A DNA stretch of 64,000 nucleotides from Umbelopsis ramanniana AG (GCF_025399195.1 NW_026252090.1:434001-498000), one strand, 5' to 3'; positions 1-11,274 are shown, counted from the stretch's first letter. Numbers and translations: made by a program. The notes: a model not told the origin generated them from the letters alone.

Positions 1-1723
1 GAAGCATGACACAATAAGTGAACGCGTTGGGCTGCTTGTTTTCTGTCTCCTTCATGAGGTGGAAAATCTTTTGCGCCACATCCATCTGAGACGTATTGAC
101 ACAAGCTTCGATTAAGGACGTGTAGGTATATACATTTGGGTTGATACCCACTGCTAGCATATCGCTGTGAATGCTAAGCGCTGCCTGCATGTTGGCGGTA
201 TCCGCATACATCTTGATTAAGGTGGTATATAAGACGACATCGGGTTTAATACCAGTCGCGACGGCCTGCTCAAAAATGCGAATCGAATTCCTGACCGTGG
301 CTTCCGGATCGTCAGACGCAAATGCCTTGATCAAAGTGGTAATGGTGACATGGTTGGGTAGTATTCCGTCCGCCAACATTGCTTGAAACCAGTGAATCAC
401 TTCCGGCGTATTCCTGGCTTCCGAAAATGCGTTAATCAGGATGTTGTAGCTGTAGATATTAGGCTGAATGTTGAGATCTCTCATCATATGATAATATTCT
501 ATACAAGCGTGAAGATTCCCCGCCTGGGCGTTGGCCTTCATTGCCTCTGAAAATGACGCCGCATCAGGCGGATATCCTCGATCGATCATAGCCTGTATCA
601 TGATTGATATCTGGTCCGTTGCTCTCTGGTCTGAAAACACTTGAAGAAGGACGTTGAACGCTTCGATGGATGGTTTGATATCACTGGACATTAATTCCTG
701 AAATGTTTCGAGAGCTTTGGTGTGCTGTTTGGACTTTTGATAGTGTCTCATAAGAAACACGTAGGACTCGCACCTTGGTATAGTACCGTCCACCTTCATC
801 GCTTGAAAAAGATCTTCCAAAAGGTGATATTGCTTCCAATGATATGCAACCCACATTAGATGCTCCAACTTTCCTGCCACCTCGCCAGTCTCCATAAGGC
901 TGTATAAACGCTTTGTTGCCTCTGCGCCATTATTAGATTTGAATTGCGAATAAATGTCAGTTGACACCTTGAAATCATCTTCTGACATGTTGGATAGCTG
1001 GTTCTTGGTTACATATTCTATAACCTCGCTACATAATTCCGATTCTTGTCCTTGTGAGAACAGATGTAAAAGTTGATATATCCAGCTTCTCGTCAACTTT
1101 TTGGCATCTCCCATTGTCACCATTTGTCGAAATATCGTTATGGCCGCTTCGGGTTCCTTTGCACGTATGGCACGGTGAAGCATCTTGTAGTCTGAAATGG
1201 GTATATCGTTGACAAAAGCTAAAAAATCTTCCTTGCCAACCCCAGAGACTTCAACGTCGTTTAAAATACTTTCTATCTGTTGATCTTTCTTAAGCGCTGC
1301 CGGCTCCATCACAGTAAGTTGGCGAGCATACCGAAGCAATGCATAAAGATCACCAACAACCTCAGTTGGGATGGCTGGATTCCGGCTGCTTTTCCGTAAT
1401 GAACGATATATAGACCAAGCTCGTTCGCATTGTCGCAATTTGAGGGCTTGTACAAGATGTGACAGTTCCAAACTGCTTGCTAGATTGAATACTAGGTGAC
1501 TGTTATAAGAGAGATGTCGACTAAATCTCAGGCGACCTAGTACCTGAGCATGTGCAAACACACGTCGCTGTGCTATTGCTCGCTTGAAGAAGTCTCCATG
1601 AGGTGAATGAGTTATTGCAGGTACTGTAGAAGTCCATGAGCGATCGGCCGCCAGTGTCAGAGTCCGGATTAAATGCGTTTTCCAACAGTTCGGCCGCTGC
1701 GGTGTCCTCCTTGGAAGTGCCAT
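1..1723 (-). CDS. Pentatricopeptide repeat (PPR) protein, C-terminus beyond window
   Basis: One open frame runs from an ATG at 1723 to the window edge, so the C-terminus is missing. The N-terminal 60 residues are rich in Arg and Thr with no acidic stretch, which fits a mitochondrial presequence. From about residue 330 the protein shows tandem degenerate 35-residue helical repeats with the PPR signature, for example PNVYTYTSLIEACV and PDVVLYTTLIKMY (positions 1-480). PPR proteins bind organellar RNA and act in processing, stability or translation. No intron is evident. The ATG at 1723 is the only Met near the N-terminus, so the start is well constrained. The RNA target cannot be inferred. A second frame (1521-1997) overlaps the first 200 bp on the same strand and is treated separately. 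Confidence 0.85.
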   Translation of the reverse strand, partial: MALPRRTPQRPNCWKTHLIRTLTLAADRSWTSTVPAITHSPHGDFFKRAIAQRRVFAHAQVLGRLRFSRHLSYNSHLVFNLASSLELSHLVQALKLRQCERAWSIYRSLRKSSRNPAIPTEVVGDLYALLRYARQLTVMEPAALKKDQQIESILNDVEVSGVGKEDFLAFVNDIPISDYKMLHRAIRAKEPEAAITIFRQMVTMGDAKKLTRSWIYQLLHLFSQGQESELCSEVIEYVTKNQLSNMSEDDFKVSTDIYSQFKSNNGAEATKRLYSLMETGEVAGKLEHLMWVAYHWKQYHLLEDLFQAMKVDGTIPRCESYVFLMRHYQKSKQHTKALETFQELMSSDIKPSIEAFNVLLQVFSDQRATDQISIMIQAMIDRGYPPDAASFSEAMKANAQAGNLHACIEYYHMMRDLNIQPNIYSYNILINAFSEARNTPEVIHWFQAMLADGILPNHVTITTLIKAFASDDPEATVRNSIRIFEQAVATGIKPDVVLYTTLIKMYADTANMQAALSIHSDMLAVGINPNVYTYTSLIEACVNTSQMDVAQKIFHLMKETENKQPNAFTYCVML

Positions 1724-1997
1724 GGACCGTATCATGCTCAATGGTACTCCAAAGTGGCACGACCTTGGCATTGAGTTTCGAAGAATATTTTTTTTGCTTA
1801 GCACCTGCGAATCTCTGGTAAACGGTTTGACTTTTTACAAGACCAATTTTTTTGCAGGTCCGACTGAATTTTCCGTTTTGACTGTACGAGCCTCCACTGG
1901 CAGTGAAGGGATGATCTTTTGCTTCTACAAGGTAGCCAGATCGAGTCTCCTGAAGAATCAATATAACCAGCACATATGCTAAGATATATTGTTTCAA
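1521..1997 (-). pseudogene. Possible cyanovirin-N-like (CVNH) secreted protein remnant, no ATG
   Basis: An open frame of 158 codons begins at a TTG, with an in-frame stop just upstream and no in-frame ATG. It encodes a hydrophobic leader (ILAYVLVILIL) and then a segment, FSRTCKKIGL plus KKYSSKLN, that resembles the F-S-x-x-C and SSxLN pattern of CVNH lectin domains in secreted fungal proteins. It overlaps the start of the PPR gene in another frame. It may be a decayed gene, a gene whose first exon is spliced from upstream, or a chance open frame. The resemblance is from pattern only. Confidence 0.25.
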
Positions 1998-2769
1998 AAT
2001 GCCTAATTATCTTTGTAGGTCGCGGCAATCACTGGTAGCCATGTTGTGCTGATAATGATGCTGTATTGGTAGTAGTGAGATGCCCTGCATATTAAATTCA
2101 TTGTAGTCACTGAGAGTGTCTATGAGGGAAATCAACGGATCTGGGCCTTCATTTTATACAATATTACAACTCTCTTTTCCCATGATGAATTGACTACTTC
2201 TGTATAGACCTTTTTCAATCTATGCTCTTCTTCGAACACAACTCCATCGTCCTAATATTTGACCCAGCTTTCTTCATTGCCATCATCTTCTATGGACAGT
2301 TTCCAACATAGAGATATGACCAGATCAGCCTTTTGTCCACAGATCAATCATCTGCATTGTTACTTTAAACTGAAAATAATATTGTGGGATGGATATGCCA
2401 CATTTCTTTTTTGAGTTCGGCGATGCTAGGCTTGAGCGAACGACCACCTGTTCCGGTAAGCGAAATAGCACCATTTGAAGGACGAAAGGCAGTTTTTTGA
2501 ACATAGTAACTATTGAACTATCTTATATGACCGGTTTCATTACCAAAACTCCCATTTACCCAAAACTAATTTATACACCTAAAGTTATACCGTCATGAAA
2601 GCGGCGAAGCACGCCATTGGAGTCCAACCCCTTTTTTGGGCAACCATCCCACCACAAGTTCTCAACTTAAATTAAAGCCTATATAACACTCATCCCTCGA
2701 ATTCAACTGACCTTACTACCTTGCAAGTCGCCATTAGCATACTTTTGACCAACCTGTGGTATTGTCCTA
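1724..2769. other. Intergenic, divergent PPR / F-box promoter region
   Basis: About 1.05 kb between divergently oriented genes. Apart from the CVNH-like frame that enters its left end, only short meaningless frames are seen. A TATA-like stretch (cctatataac, about 2680) lies roughly 90 bp before the F-box gene start. Confidence 0.5.
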
Positions 2770-3885
2770 ATGCTAACTTCGTCCTTGCTGACCGCTTCTT
2801 GGCTCGATACTTGTCCTACTGAGATAAGACAATACATATTCAAACTACTCGGACTAAGCCTAGACGCACCCGCTGCCTCCAATACCGATGCTCTACTGGA
2901 TGGTTTCTCACTGTTACTTGCATATCCTCAATTTCTTGACTTATATCAGTACATCAAAGTCTCTCTTGAAGTCTTACCAGCGTTCAACGAAGAAGAGCAG
3001 ATACGGTTCTCGGAATATTCTCTGACTGCAACATTATGCCCAGTAAGCCGAGAGTTACTACACGTACCCAAAGCGGTCTACCTTCAATTAGATTCACTGC
3101 ACTCCAAACAACTTGAAAGAGACTCCATTCGCTTTCAGACCTTGGATTTGTCTCCATACACACATAGCAACGTTCTTCGTCTCTTCCCAAACATATCGTC
3201 AATCACCCTTACTTGCAGCGATACATATACGTACTGTTCATCTCATGAGGTACAACTATGTCAGCTCATTCAGCCTATTGAACATCAACTTCAGGAATTA
3301 CAAATTTCCTTTCCAATTAGTAGCGGAAGTCTGTATGCATCTCTCGTGAAGTGCTTTGTTAACACAAAACTTCAAAAAGTAATCATACAAGGATTCATGA
3401 GTATGGCTAGCGTCAGCTTTTTGAAGGAGCAAAAGCATATACAACATTTTGTGGCTACAGAAGTGAATGGACATGCCTTGGAACAAGTAGTCTGCTACTG
3501 GCCATCAATACATGATCTTGATATAGCGGGTATAGCACTGTTTTCTTCTGCACCAAGCGTCTGTAGGGCCCTTTACCGATGCTCAAATCAACTGAGGAGA
3601 CTGACGCTCAGTGGCACATGTGAAGAAGAAGTTCGTGGATGTTTAGGGTGGATGGCGGAGGATCAAGATGAGGATTCGCTGATCGAAAGTATCTCGGCAG
3701 GCTACAAAGCCGTTATAGGCTGCTGTTCATATCTAACTCACCTTTCCATATCCAAATTCCCAATATGTGGCGAGATACTGCTTCCACTGCTCAAGCAGCG
3801 GTTACGAAAACTTGAGGAATTGGAGTTTGTGTCCAGACCAGCATCGCAGGAGCATAACTCTCTTCCTGTATATCCTTGTACATGA
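2770..3885 (+). CDS. F-box / leucine-rich-repeat-like protein
   Basis: Single-exon ORF of 371 residues with a clean ATG at 2770. The N-terminus (DTCPTEIRQYIFKLL, residues 13-27) resembles the P-x-E-I/L-x-x-x-I-F-x-x-L core of F-box domains, which recruit Skp1 in SCF ubiquitin ligases. The rest carries irregular Leu/Ile-rich repeats (SITLTCSD, IHDLDIAGIAL, LRRLTLSGTC, LTHLSISKFPI) typical of the divergent LRRs that follow F-boxes in fungal proteins. The LRR part presumably binds the substrate, which is unknown. The F-box is degenerate, so the family call rests on the overall pattern. Confidence 0.6.
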   Translation: MLTSSLLTASWLDTCPTEIRQYIFKLLGLSLDAPAASNTDALLDGFSLLLAYPQFLDLYQYIKVSLEVLPAFNEEEQIRFSEYSLTATLCPVSRELLHVPKAVYLQLDSLHSKQLERDSIRFQTLDLSPYTHSNVLRLFPNISSITLTCSDTYTYCSSHEVQLCQLIQPIEHQLQELQISFPISSGSLYASLVKCFVNTKLQKVIIQGFMSMASVSFLKEQKHIQHFVATEVNGHALEQVVCYWPSIHDLDIAGIALFSSAPSVCRALYRCSNQLRRLTLSGTCEEEVRGCLGWMAEDQDEDSLIESISAGYKAVIGCCSYLTHLSISKFPICGEILLPLLKQRLRKLEELEFVSRPASQEHNSLPVYPCT

Positions 3886-4270
3886 ACAATATAATTTTCT
3901 ATAGCATATCGTCAAACCCTGGTCGATCGTAGGTTCCAAACCTATAGTGTATAAAACATGTCTCATTTTCATTTATATGATGGACTAAATTTTTGCTGAT
4001 GACCGTCGCTGCGCTTGAAGTTATCCGGCAGCCAAAAATTTCAATGTTGACGTTAGAGAATATGTGCAAGTCTTCGTTTCTCAGCAGGCCAATATCTGTT
4101 TACAATTTCACATTAAGGGTTATTTCCTTAAAATCCGTCAGATAGCATCACAGTTATAAAAACTGATGAATCTGTGATGAAAATAAAGGATCTGAACAAT
4201 TGTTTCCTTCATATAGATTTCTGCATTTTTATCTCACTCTACTCCACTTCATCTTTGAACCATACACATC
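3886..4270. other. Intergenic, 3' flank of F-box gene and promoter of membrane-protein gene
   Basis: 385 bp without a credible reading frame. It is AT-rich with a pyrimidine-rich stretch (tttttatctcactctactccacttcatc) just before the next ATG, as is common for fungal 5' leaders. Confidence 0.4.
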
Positions 4271-5200
4271 ATGAGTGATCAGACAATAGAATCGGATGCG
4301 CACATTGTTTTCTTCGGAATGCATATCGAACTATACCAGTGGATAGCTTTCTTTGCTGGAGCTCAGATGGTGAGAATCGCATTGGAAAGTACTTGTGGTA
4401 TGATCGGAGCCATTGGAAACTCATTCAACTCTACTTTTTTGGTCAGGTTCGACTGGCTTGGGAGGCATGGATGTCATTTCGCGCAAAGACTCCCAGTAAG
4501 AATTGAATCTAGTTACGCTTGACATGTAGAATCTGTATCATGTACTCACCTACCTTAGCCTATTTATCTAACTTGACAGTCCCAATCCTTTACGTGGGCT
4601 ACTCGCTCAGTTTACTATTAGTGGTTGTATCTTGTGCGTCGTTGTATATGATCAAGAAGGTAACAAAGGAGATCTCCCTTTTGCTCAAACCATATCTCGA
4701 AAAGGATATCGGAAGGTTACTTACTGAATACTGCTGAAATTACCATTTAGAAATTCATCAAAGGGGTTATCATCACCGCCTATCTGAGCTATGCTTTGAC
4801 AGTGTTGAGCTTTGCCGACTCATTGACGACTTTGATTGCCACAGTCATAGCTAGAGATCAACGTGTCGCAACTTGTGCCAGCCTGTACCTTGACACTCCT
4901 CCGTGCCCAGGATGTGACACCCATCAGTTCTGTGCTGAAATCATCACAGCATCGATAATGTGGCAATCTCTCGGTGTTGTTTTCAACCTTGTCATCAATG
5001 TGAGTATCTACAAATCCGCTATCACCTAGTATACAGCAATATCTGACTCGACCTCTTTCTAGTTGTTCCTATCACTTGGAATTCATCAACATTGCATCCA
5101 AACGAAGAAAGTTGGCAAGATAAACAACGATGAAAAACCCACTGTTGATTTCAAAGTCGACCTGGACGCTGAAGGCTTTCAAGTTGTGGAGTTGAAATAA
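4271..5200 (+). CDS. Small multi-span membrane protein, unknown function
   Basis: Five exons give a 211-residue protein: 4271-4369, 4447-4495, 4559-4659, 4751-4999 and 5063-5200. All introns are GT-AG and the summed length is in frame. Hydrophobic segments occur in exon 1 (YQWIAFFAGAQM), exon 3 (VPILYVGYSLSLLLVVVSCA), exon 4 (VIITAYLSYALTVLSFA) and across the exon 4/5 junction (LGVVFNLVINLFLSLGIH), so about four membrane spans. The loop before the last span has four Cys (CASLYLDTPPCPGCDTHQFC), suggesting disulfides in an extracytosolic loop. The C-terminal tail is short, charged and cytosolic. No family is recognised. A tetraspan topology does not make it a tetraspanin, because the CCG motif is absent. 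Confidence 0.6.
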
Positions 5201-5606
5201 TCTTTACAATTCATTACCATTCATTACCCTTTTTACCACTCAGTATCGCATTGTTACCCCTTAACCATTTACAGAAAACGAAAAATACACCACTCACCTA
5301 GTTTGACGGGTTGTGATCCATTGTATCCACATCTACCCTATGATCACTCATATTGCATCACGCAACGTTGAGCTAGTGCAAATTCACGTTTATTTGTGCA
5401 TAAAATTTACAGCAATTGTGAAAGCATGCCTTTATAAACGCCTCTTCTCCATCCAATCGCAAAGGCTTTGTAATGTAAAGATCAACAAATAACAGCAGAA
5501 ACTATAAATCGAACTGTGTGTACATAAGGAATGGTGTTGGTGTTGAGAAGACTTTGTGAAAAACAAACAGTGTGGCAGTTAATTTATTAGCATGACGAGA
5601 ACATGT
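5201..5606. other. Intergenic between convergent genes
   Basis: About 400 bp between the 3' ends of the upstream membrane-protein gene and the putative minus-strand orphan gene. No coding signal was seen. Short AT-rich stretches probably hold polyadenylation signals. Confidence 0.4.
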
Positions 5607-6194
5607 CTACATAGAATCCTTGGTATATCCCATGAAAGGGTCTGCGTCCGACTTATCCTAAAGACGGAATTGGACTATGTGTATCGGTAAACCCCATTAT
5701 TAAAGAAGTTCATACCGAAAATAACGAAAAAGTTACCATCTTTAGACCTGAAACTGGCTCGCCAGAACTGTAAACGTGCCTGGAAGCTATGTGAAACGTC
5801 GATGGCCATATAGGTAGATCTGTGATAATATTGTCGACGCAAACTTCATTTGGCATCGTGTGAATGATGTCTTCGACTAGAAATTCAAGTACTCAGATGT
5901 ATGCTCAGACAGCGGGATTTCCCTACTGTTGACATATAATTCAAACATGTTGATTTACCATGCATTTCCTCAGAAGACGTCGGGATGAATGCTTGAGTCA
6001 GAAGTAAATTCTGACCTTTGTCAATAATCTGCGATGCATCGGTATCCGTGGCAAGAACGGTGTTTGCATCTGTGATCAAAGCTGGTGTATCAAATTTTTT
6101 CAATGAATGCTACGCTTCGAAGCGATCAATGCATACCTTGGTCTTTGGCTTTCAAGGTCTCATGAGCTTTCAACTGTTTATCGTGGTTGCTCAT
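5607..6194 (-). CDS. Putative small orphan protein, 4 exons
   Basis: A spliced model on the minus strand gives about 123 residues: exons 6194-6137, 6081-5959, 5876-5737 and 5657-5607, all GT-AG and summing in frame. It starts MSNHDKQLKAHETLKAKDQ and ends DKSDADPFMGYTKDSM, with a polar, acidic, probably soluble middle. Support comes from frame continuity across good splice sites and a non-random composition, not from homology. The third exon can also be read in another frame (TYMAIDVSHSFQ), so its boundaries are uncertain. The 3' end converges on the membrane-protein gene at 4271-5200. No function can be given. Confidence 0.35.
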
Positions 6195-6350
6195 ATTGTA
6201 TACTAATGAAAAATGTCTTGGAGGAGTAATATCGAAGGGAAGAATGGGAGAAGGTTGGTGTTGAGTGTCTATAATTTTTTATTTTTGAATACAAAGTGGG
6301 GAGAAAAGCTGTCATGACACAATGCAGCAATTAAAGAATGACTTTTTATT

Positions 6351-8964
6351 TTACAACTCCTCTTCTAAGCACTGCAACAACGTCTGTTCAAGCACCTTAA
6401 TTTGTTCAGGTCGGGTTCTCTGAGATGCCATAACATAGATCACATTTCCAAGTGGGCGAGCAAACATGTTGATATTAGTATGCTCAAACTCATGGCTCCT
6501 CATCTTCGCTATGATCTTAGCCGAGGCAGCTGATGTGTAGCCTAAAACAAATTGAGAGCCTGCTGTTAGTCTACTGTCCAAATCAATTATAAGTCTTGTC
6601 AATTACATACCTCTTCCTTCGGCATCCTTCAACTCAACAGCCAAAACAGATCCAATTGCATTGACACCCTGAACATTGGGCAAGTGGGAAAGGAAATCAA
6701 CTGTGTTCTTGTTCCACATGGACCAAATGTTTTCATTCGCCTTGACTCCCCAATCCTGCTTATAGTGGCTCCATGAGCCATCGCTGTTCAATTGTTCCAA
6801 AATGTCAATGGAAGCTTTTGCAACTGCGCAACCCATTGGATGGGCAGTGTAGGAGTGACCGTGCAACAAACAATCGGCCTTATTGTCTGACAAGAAGTTG
6901 TTGAAAATAGAGTCGGTTGTAATGGTCAAGGCAAGTGGAATTAAACCTCCTGTCAAAACTTTTGCATATGCGGCAATATCTGGAGTCTGTAAATAGCCAA
7001 GTTAAAATTTTTGTACTTCTATTTTTCTTGAAACTCCCTCAGGTGCAATTACTTACCACACCAAGGTAACTACTAGCTCTTGATCGGCCCAGACGGTACA
7101 TGCCAGCAAAGACTTCATCAATGACGATAGGCAAACCTTGCCATTCGCCTGTTTGTCCTTGTGTACCATTACCTAACAGCTCGGCTCCATCCTTTCTGAC
7201 GACGTCCACAAGAGCCTTTTGAAACAAGGGATCGCTCACCACCATACCACCAGATCCCATCAGAACGGGTTCCATAAGTAATGCGCCAAACTTACGACCT
7301 TGACTTGAAAGGCTTTCCAGTGACTGGCGAATGAATCGCTGATAAACATCCTTCAACTCGTCATTCTCTAGACGCTCTGGGTCAAACAGACTTCCCAAGG
7401 ATTCATAACTGACAGAGTCCTGCTTGCTCTTGATTTCATCCGGAATGGTCACAACTACCTTTCCACGTCGAGTCTGCACGGTCGGTGGATCATACCAATG
7501 ACCTCTTGGTTGGTACCATTGTACTTGACCGTTGTACACATTGGGAGCGCAAGCATCCATAGCGCCGATAGTGTCACCATGGTAACTGCCGTTCAAACCA
7601 ATGATTTCAGGCTTGAGTTTATCGTCCCATCCGTAACGAATCGTCGTGGACCGGATAGCCATCTTGATGGCGACTTCCATTGCGGTACTACCGTTATCGG
7701 AGAAGAAGACTCGTTGAGCCCAATCATTTTGTTCCAACATCGCTTCCGCCAACTTCAAGGCGGGTTCATTTGTGGCCTCAGGGAACATGACGTGTCCATA
7801 ACGACCAGCAGCATAGGCAGCAGCGAGAGTTAGTTTAGGATTTGCATGGCCCAATCCTTGTGTCCACCAACTAGCGCATGCATCGAACATTTCCTTAGGT
7901 TGCAATTCCTTTTTACCAGGAGCTTCGGGAGCATAGGTATACATATGATCATTGTAAGCTGAGTCAATGACCGTGACTTCCTTTACCATGTCATGTTGTG
8001 TAAATGGCCACCAGAAAACATCACGCGATTTCTGTGCCATGGTTTCCAAGCGCTCAAATCTTTCTTGATGTTTGCGATCCAGTCGTTCAATCACCGGGTG
8101 AAGATGTTCGTCCACTTGCTCATAGTACTTCTTCATCGACTCCAATTCCTTGACTGGATCTTCCAATTGCGCTGGTGGAAGCGGTACGGTAGATACATCG
8201 GCTTCGTCTTTGAATCGCTTAACAAGGTATTCATGATTATTCCATGCTTTGTCATTGAAGAGAAGAATCTCTGGTATATCGTAGCCTCGCATCTGCAAGG
8301 ATTCGTAAGAGGTAACGGTGGTAGAAATACCTCCCAACTTAGAGTCTCCAATCAGAACAGTGGGTAATCTAAGAGAGCGATATAGCTCGGATTGCGATGT
8401 GCCTATATACCCATAAATGAAGTCAGTACCATTTCGATAGTGACTTTCTCACGATACACCAGCTAAATCAAGCCATTAAGCCGTACCTGACATTGCTGGA
8501 CTATGAACTCCACCAGCTGTTTCGAGAAACAGGTAAGATCCATTCACCTGTTTGCCATCTTCCACACATCCTAGCATATGCTTTCGAACTTTTTCGAGAA
8601 TCTCTTCATCGCGTGGTGCCTATATCAATAACCCTTTAGGAAACATTTACACGATACCGTGGCAACTCATCCGTGCAGTACATACCTCCAAAGTTGCAAC
8701 GTGAGGGCTAACAGGGTCTTTATACGCATACAACGTGGTTGTGGAAACGCCTTTTGTAAAGGTATCGACATGCCTGGCGTCACTGTCGACAGGATATCCA
8801 GTTTGCACGGGCTTCAGGTAAAAAACTCGTTTGTTGTTCTGTTGAGCTTGAAGTGCTGCTGCTCTACATAAACCGGTTGCGAAAATGGTCTTTCCGACAT
8901 TGGTGTTGGCAGCAAAGACATTGTAAGCTTGGAATGCCCGGGACGGCAAATGTAATGAAGGCAT
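6351..8964 (-). CDS. bioDA: Bifunctional dethiobiotin synthetase / DAPA aminotransferase
   Basis: Five exons (8964-8686, 8619-8487, 8402-7057, 6986-6611, 6541-6351) give 774 residues in frame. The N-terminal third is a BioD-type dethiobiotin synthetase: a P-loop variant AANTNVGKT with Lys25, then the KPVQTGYP substrate loop. The C-terminal two thirds are a class III aminotransferase (BioA, 7,8-diaminopelargonate synthase): the DNGSTAMEVAIKMA, SYHGDTIG and IVIDEVFAGM motifs, PLP lysine K595 in YAKVLTGG, then HSYTAHPMGC. The fused order D-A matches the BIO3-BIO1 proteins of plants and fungi. It converts KAPA to DAPA and DAPA to dethiobiotin, in mitochondria in known cases; no strong presequence is visible here. 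The start ATG at 8964 is chosen over an upstream TTG. It is divergent from bioB. Confidence 0.95.
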
Positions 8965-9458
8965 TTCCAAATGTCACGAAATAGAAGCCGTTCCCCAACG
9001 CGGTTTTCGTATTTTATTTTTTGACAGGTCCCAACGATACATGGTCAGTCACCTTTTTCAAACCCCTCCTTAGCCCCGAGAGGTCCAGCCCAGATGATGG
9101 GGTTGCGAAGTGTTGGGCCGGAAACAAATTGGTATCCTTTATCATCATGGGCCAAAGGTGCCTTCTACGCGTCTTAAACGAAAGATCCATCAGTGCAGTT
9201 GCAAATTTGCTAGGTTCATTCTTTGTTGTCGCGATTTTTTATTTAATATCCTGAGAACTGAGCGTGCGGGCTAGCGATTTGGCTGACCAATCATTCTCAG
9301 CTCCACCCCAGGCCATCATTCAGAAATCAAGGGCTACCCAGCACACGTGATCTGTTTGGGGTGTGAGCGGTGCCTTGAACGATAGAGATTTTTTTACCGA
9401 CTGAATATCTTTGCTGTTGTTTAGTTCTTCCCCCAACTCTGCATTACCGACGAGGATC
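8965..9458. promoter_or_regulatory. Shared bidirectional promoter of the biotin gene pair
   Basis: 494 bp separate the ATG of bioDA (8964, minus) from the ATG of bioB (9459, plus). A CCAAT box (gaccaatcattc, about 9286) and a CACGTG E-box (acacgtgat, about 9343) are visible on the bioB side. No reliable reading frame lies here. Co-regulation of the two genes is inferred from the arrangement; no known biotin operator is recognised. Confidence 0.6.
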
Positions 9459-11274
9459 ATGTCCGCCTTTCGCCTTGCATTCAAGCCTTTGAAGCTTTCA
9501 CAACGCCTTTATGGCACTGCCACTCCAGCTCGCATGGCGTCTGTAACCGAAGCTAAGAATGTCGCCCCCAAGGCCGTTTCTGCTGCTGCTGCTCACTCCA
9601 GTGGACCTCTACGCAACGACTGGAAGAGAGAGGAAATCCAGGAGATTTTTGACTCTCCCCTCATGGATTTGTTGTTTTATGGTGTACGTATCAATCTCGT
9701 GAAGGGCATATTTTGAGAGATCAAGTAGGGAAAAAAAAGATCAAGATTATCATCATCGACAAATACTGTTCATTGACACATCAATGAAAAAGCGCGATCC
9801 TCCCCATCTCGCCTCGTCTTATGTAACCTGTCGCTAATTTTTCTCAATGCATCTGCATCCATATGCAACAGGCTAAGGTTCACCGTGAGAACTTCAACCC
9901 ACTTGAAGTCCAGCAATGCACACTCCTTTCTATCAAGACTGGTGGATGCTCCGAGGATTGCAAGTACTGCCCACAATCATCACACCATAAGACACTTGTC
10001 AAGGCACAAAAGATGTTGGATACTGGAGAAGTGTTGGATGCTGCTCGTAAGGCAAAGGCTGCCGGTAGTACTCGGTAAGATCGATCATTGTCTTTCATTG
10101 GGGAACACCATAACCGGAGTGCTAAAAAAAAAAATGCGATGGGCTTATCTGACTCGAACAATGTTTTTAACTGGGTTTGGATTGACAGTTTCTGTATGGG
10201 TGCAGCATGGAGAGATTTGGCCGGTAGAAAGAGCAACTTCAACAAGATTTTGGGCTACGTGACAGAGATTCGGTAAGTGTTGTTTTTATCACAGGCTTCA
10301 TCACACCCACCTTGTTATGAAAGGTATGGATGATCGTAAGTGGGGTTTTAACCAATGCGTCATCTTATCTCTTTAGCGGAATGGGAATGGAAGTTTGCTG
10401 CACACTCGGTATGCTCAACGAAGATCAAGCCAAGCGATTGAAGGACGCTGGTCTTACTGCTTATAACCACAATTTGGACACTAGTCGCGAGTTCTATCCC
10501 AAGGTAAACCCTGTCCCCTTACCCAGTACTCAGACAATGGGCTACCATCACTTACTAAATATGGGCCTGTCCATATTATAGATTATCACCACTCGATCCT
10601 ACGATGAACGATTGGAGACCATTTCCCACGCACAAGGTGCTGGTATATCAGTTTGCTCTGGTGGTATCATTGGTCTTGGTGAAACGAACGAAGACAGAGT
10701 CGGTATGCTCCATACTTTGTCCACCTTGGGTCAACACCCCGAATCTGTCCCCATCAATGCTCTCTTGGCGGTTGAAGGTACTCCTCTGGAAAAGCAAGAG
10801 GTAAGACAGAAACAAACGTCGCGCGTGGTTGTTAGACCAGTGAAGTAACATTACATGCATCTTTTCAGCCCGTGTCTATTTTCGAAATGATTCGTATGAT
10901 CGCAACTGCACGTATCGTGATGCCCAAGTCGATGGTTCGCCTTTCGGCCGGTCGCGTCCGATTTAGTCAGTCGGAGCAAGCCATGTGCTTCTTGGCTGGA
11001 GCTAACTCCATCTTCACTGGTGACAAACTACTCACTACCCCCAACAACGAATTCACAGATGACCAAAAGATGTTTGAGCTTTTAGGTAAGCGCGAATAAC
11101 GGACTGAACTGGAAACACGGCATCTATTTTAAACCAACTAACCCTGTTCATCTCTTTCTACTTTCAGGCATTGTACCCAAGCCCCCGAACTTTGAGCAAG
11201 GGTCAGATAAGCCTGAACAGCCAAACTACAACAATGGCATTAAGATCAAGGCTGAATTGCCTTCCAGCGCATAG
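9459..11274 (+). CDS. bioB: Biotin synthase
   Basis: Seven exons (9459-9683, 9872-10074, 10189-10272, 10377-10503, 10582-10800, 10869-11085, 11168-11274) give 393 residues in frame. It is a radical-SAM enzyme that inserts sulfur into dethiobiotin. The 4Fe-4S site is C101-SED-C105-KY-C108 inside [17 protein letters not shown]. Further family motifs are [51 protein letters not shown] and RLSAGRV (Arg ligand of the 2Fe-2S cluster). The N-terminus (about 45 residues, rich in Arg, Ser and Ala, no acids until Glu) looks like a mitochondrial presequence, where eukaryotic BioB acts. All expected catalytic residues are present. Confidence 0.97.

Noticed and set aside
4496-4529. 34-bp intron in the membrane-protein gene (first GTAAG to nearest TAG)
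   Set aside because: It breaks the frame. Using the pyrimidine-rich acceptor at 4557-4558 restores a hydrophobic span and an in-frame total.
8965-8970. TTG start two codons upstream of bioDA
   Set aside because: ATG at 8964 is in the same frame, and nuclear fungal genes rarely initiate at TTG.
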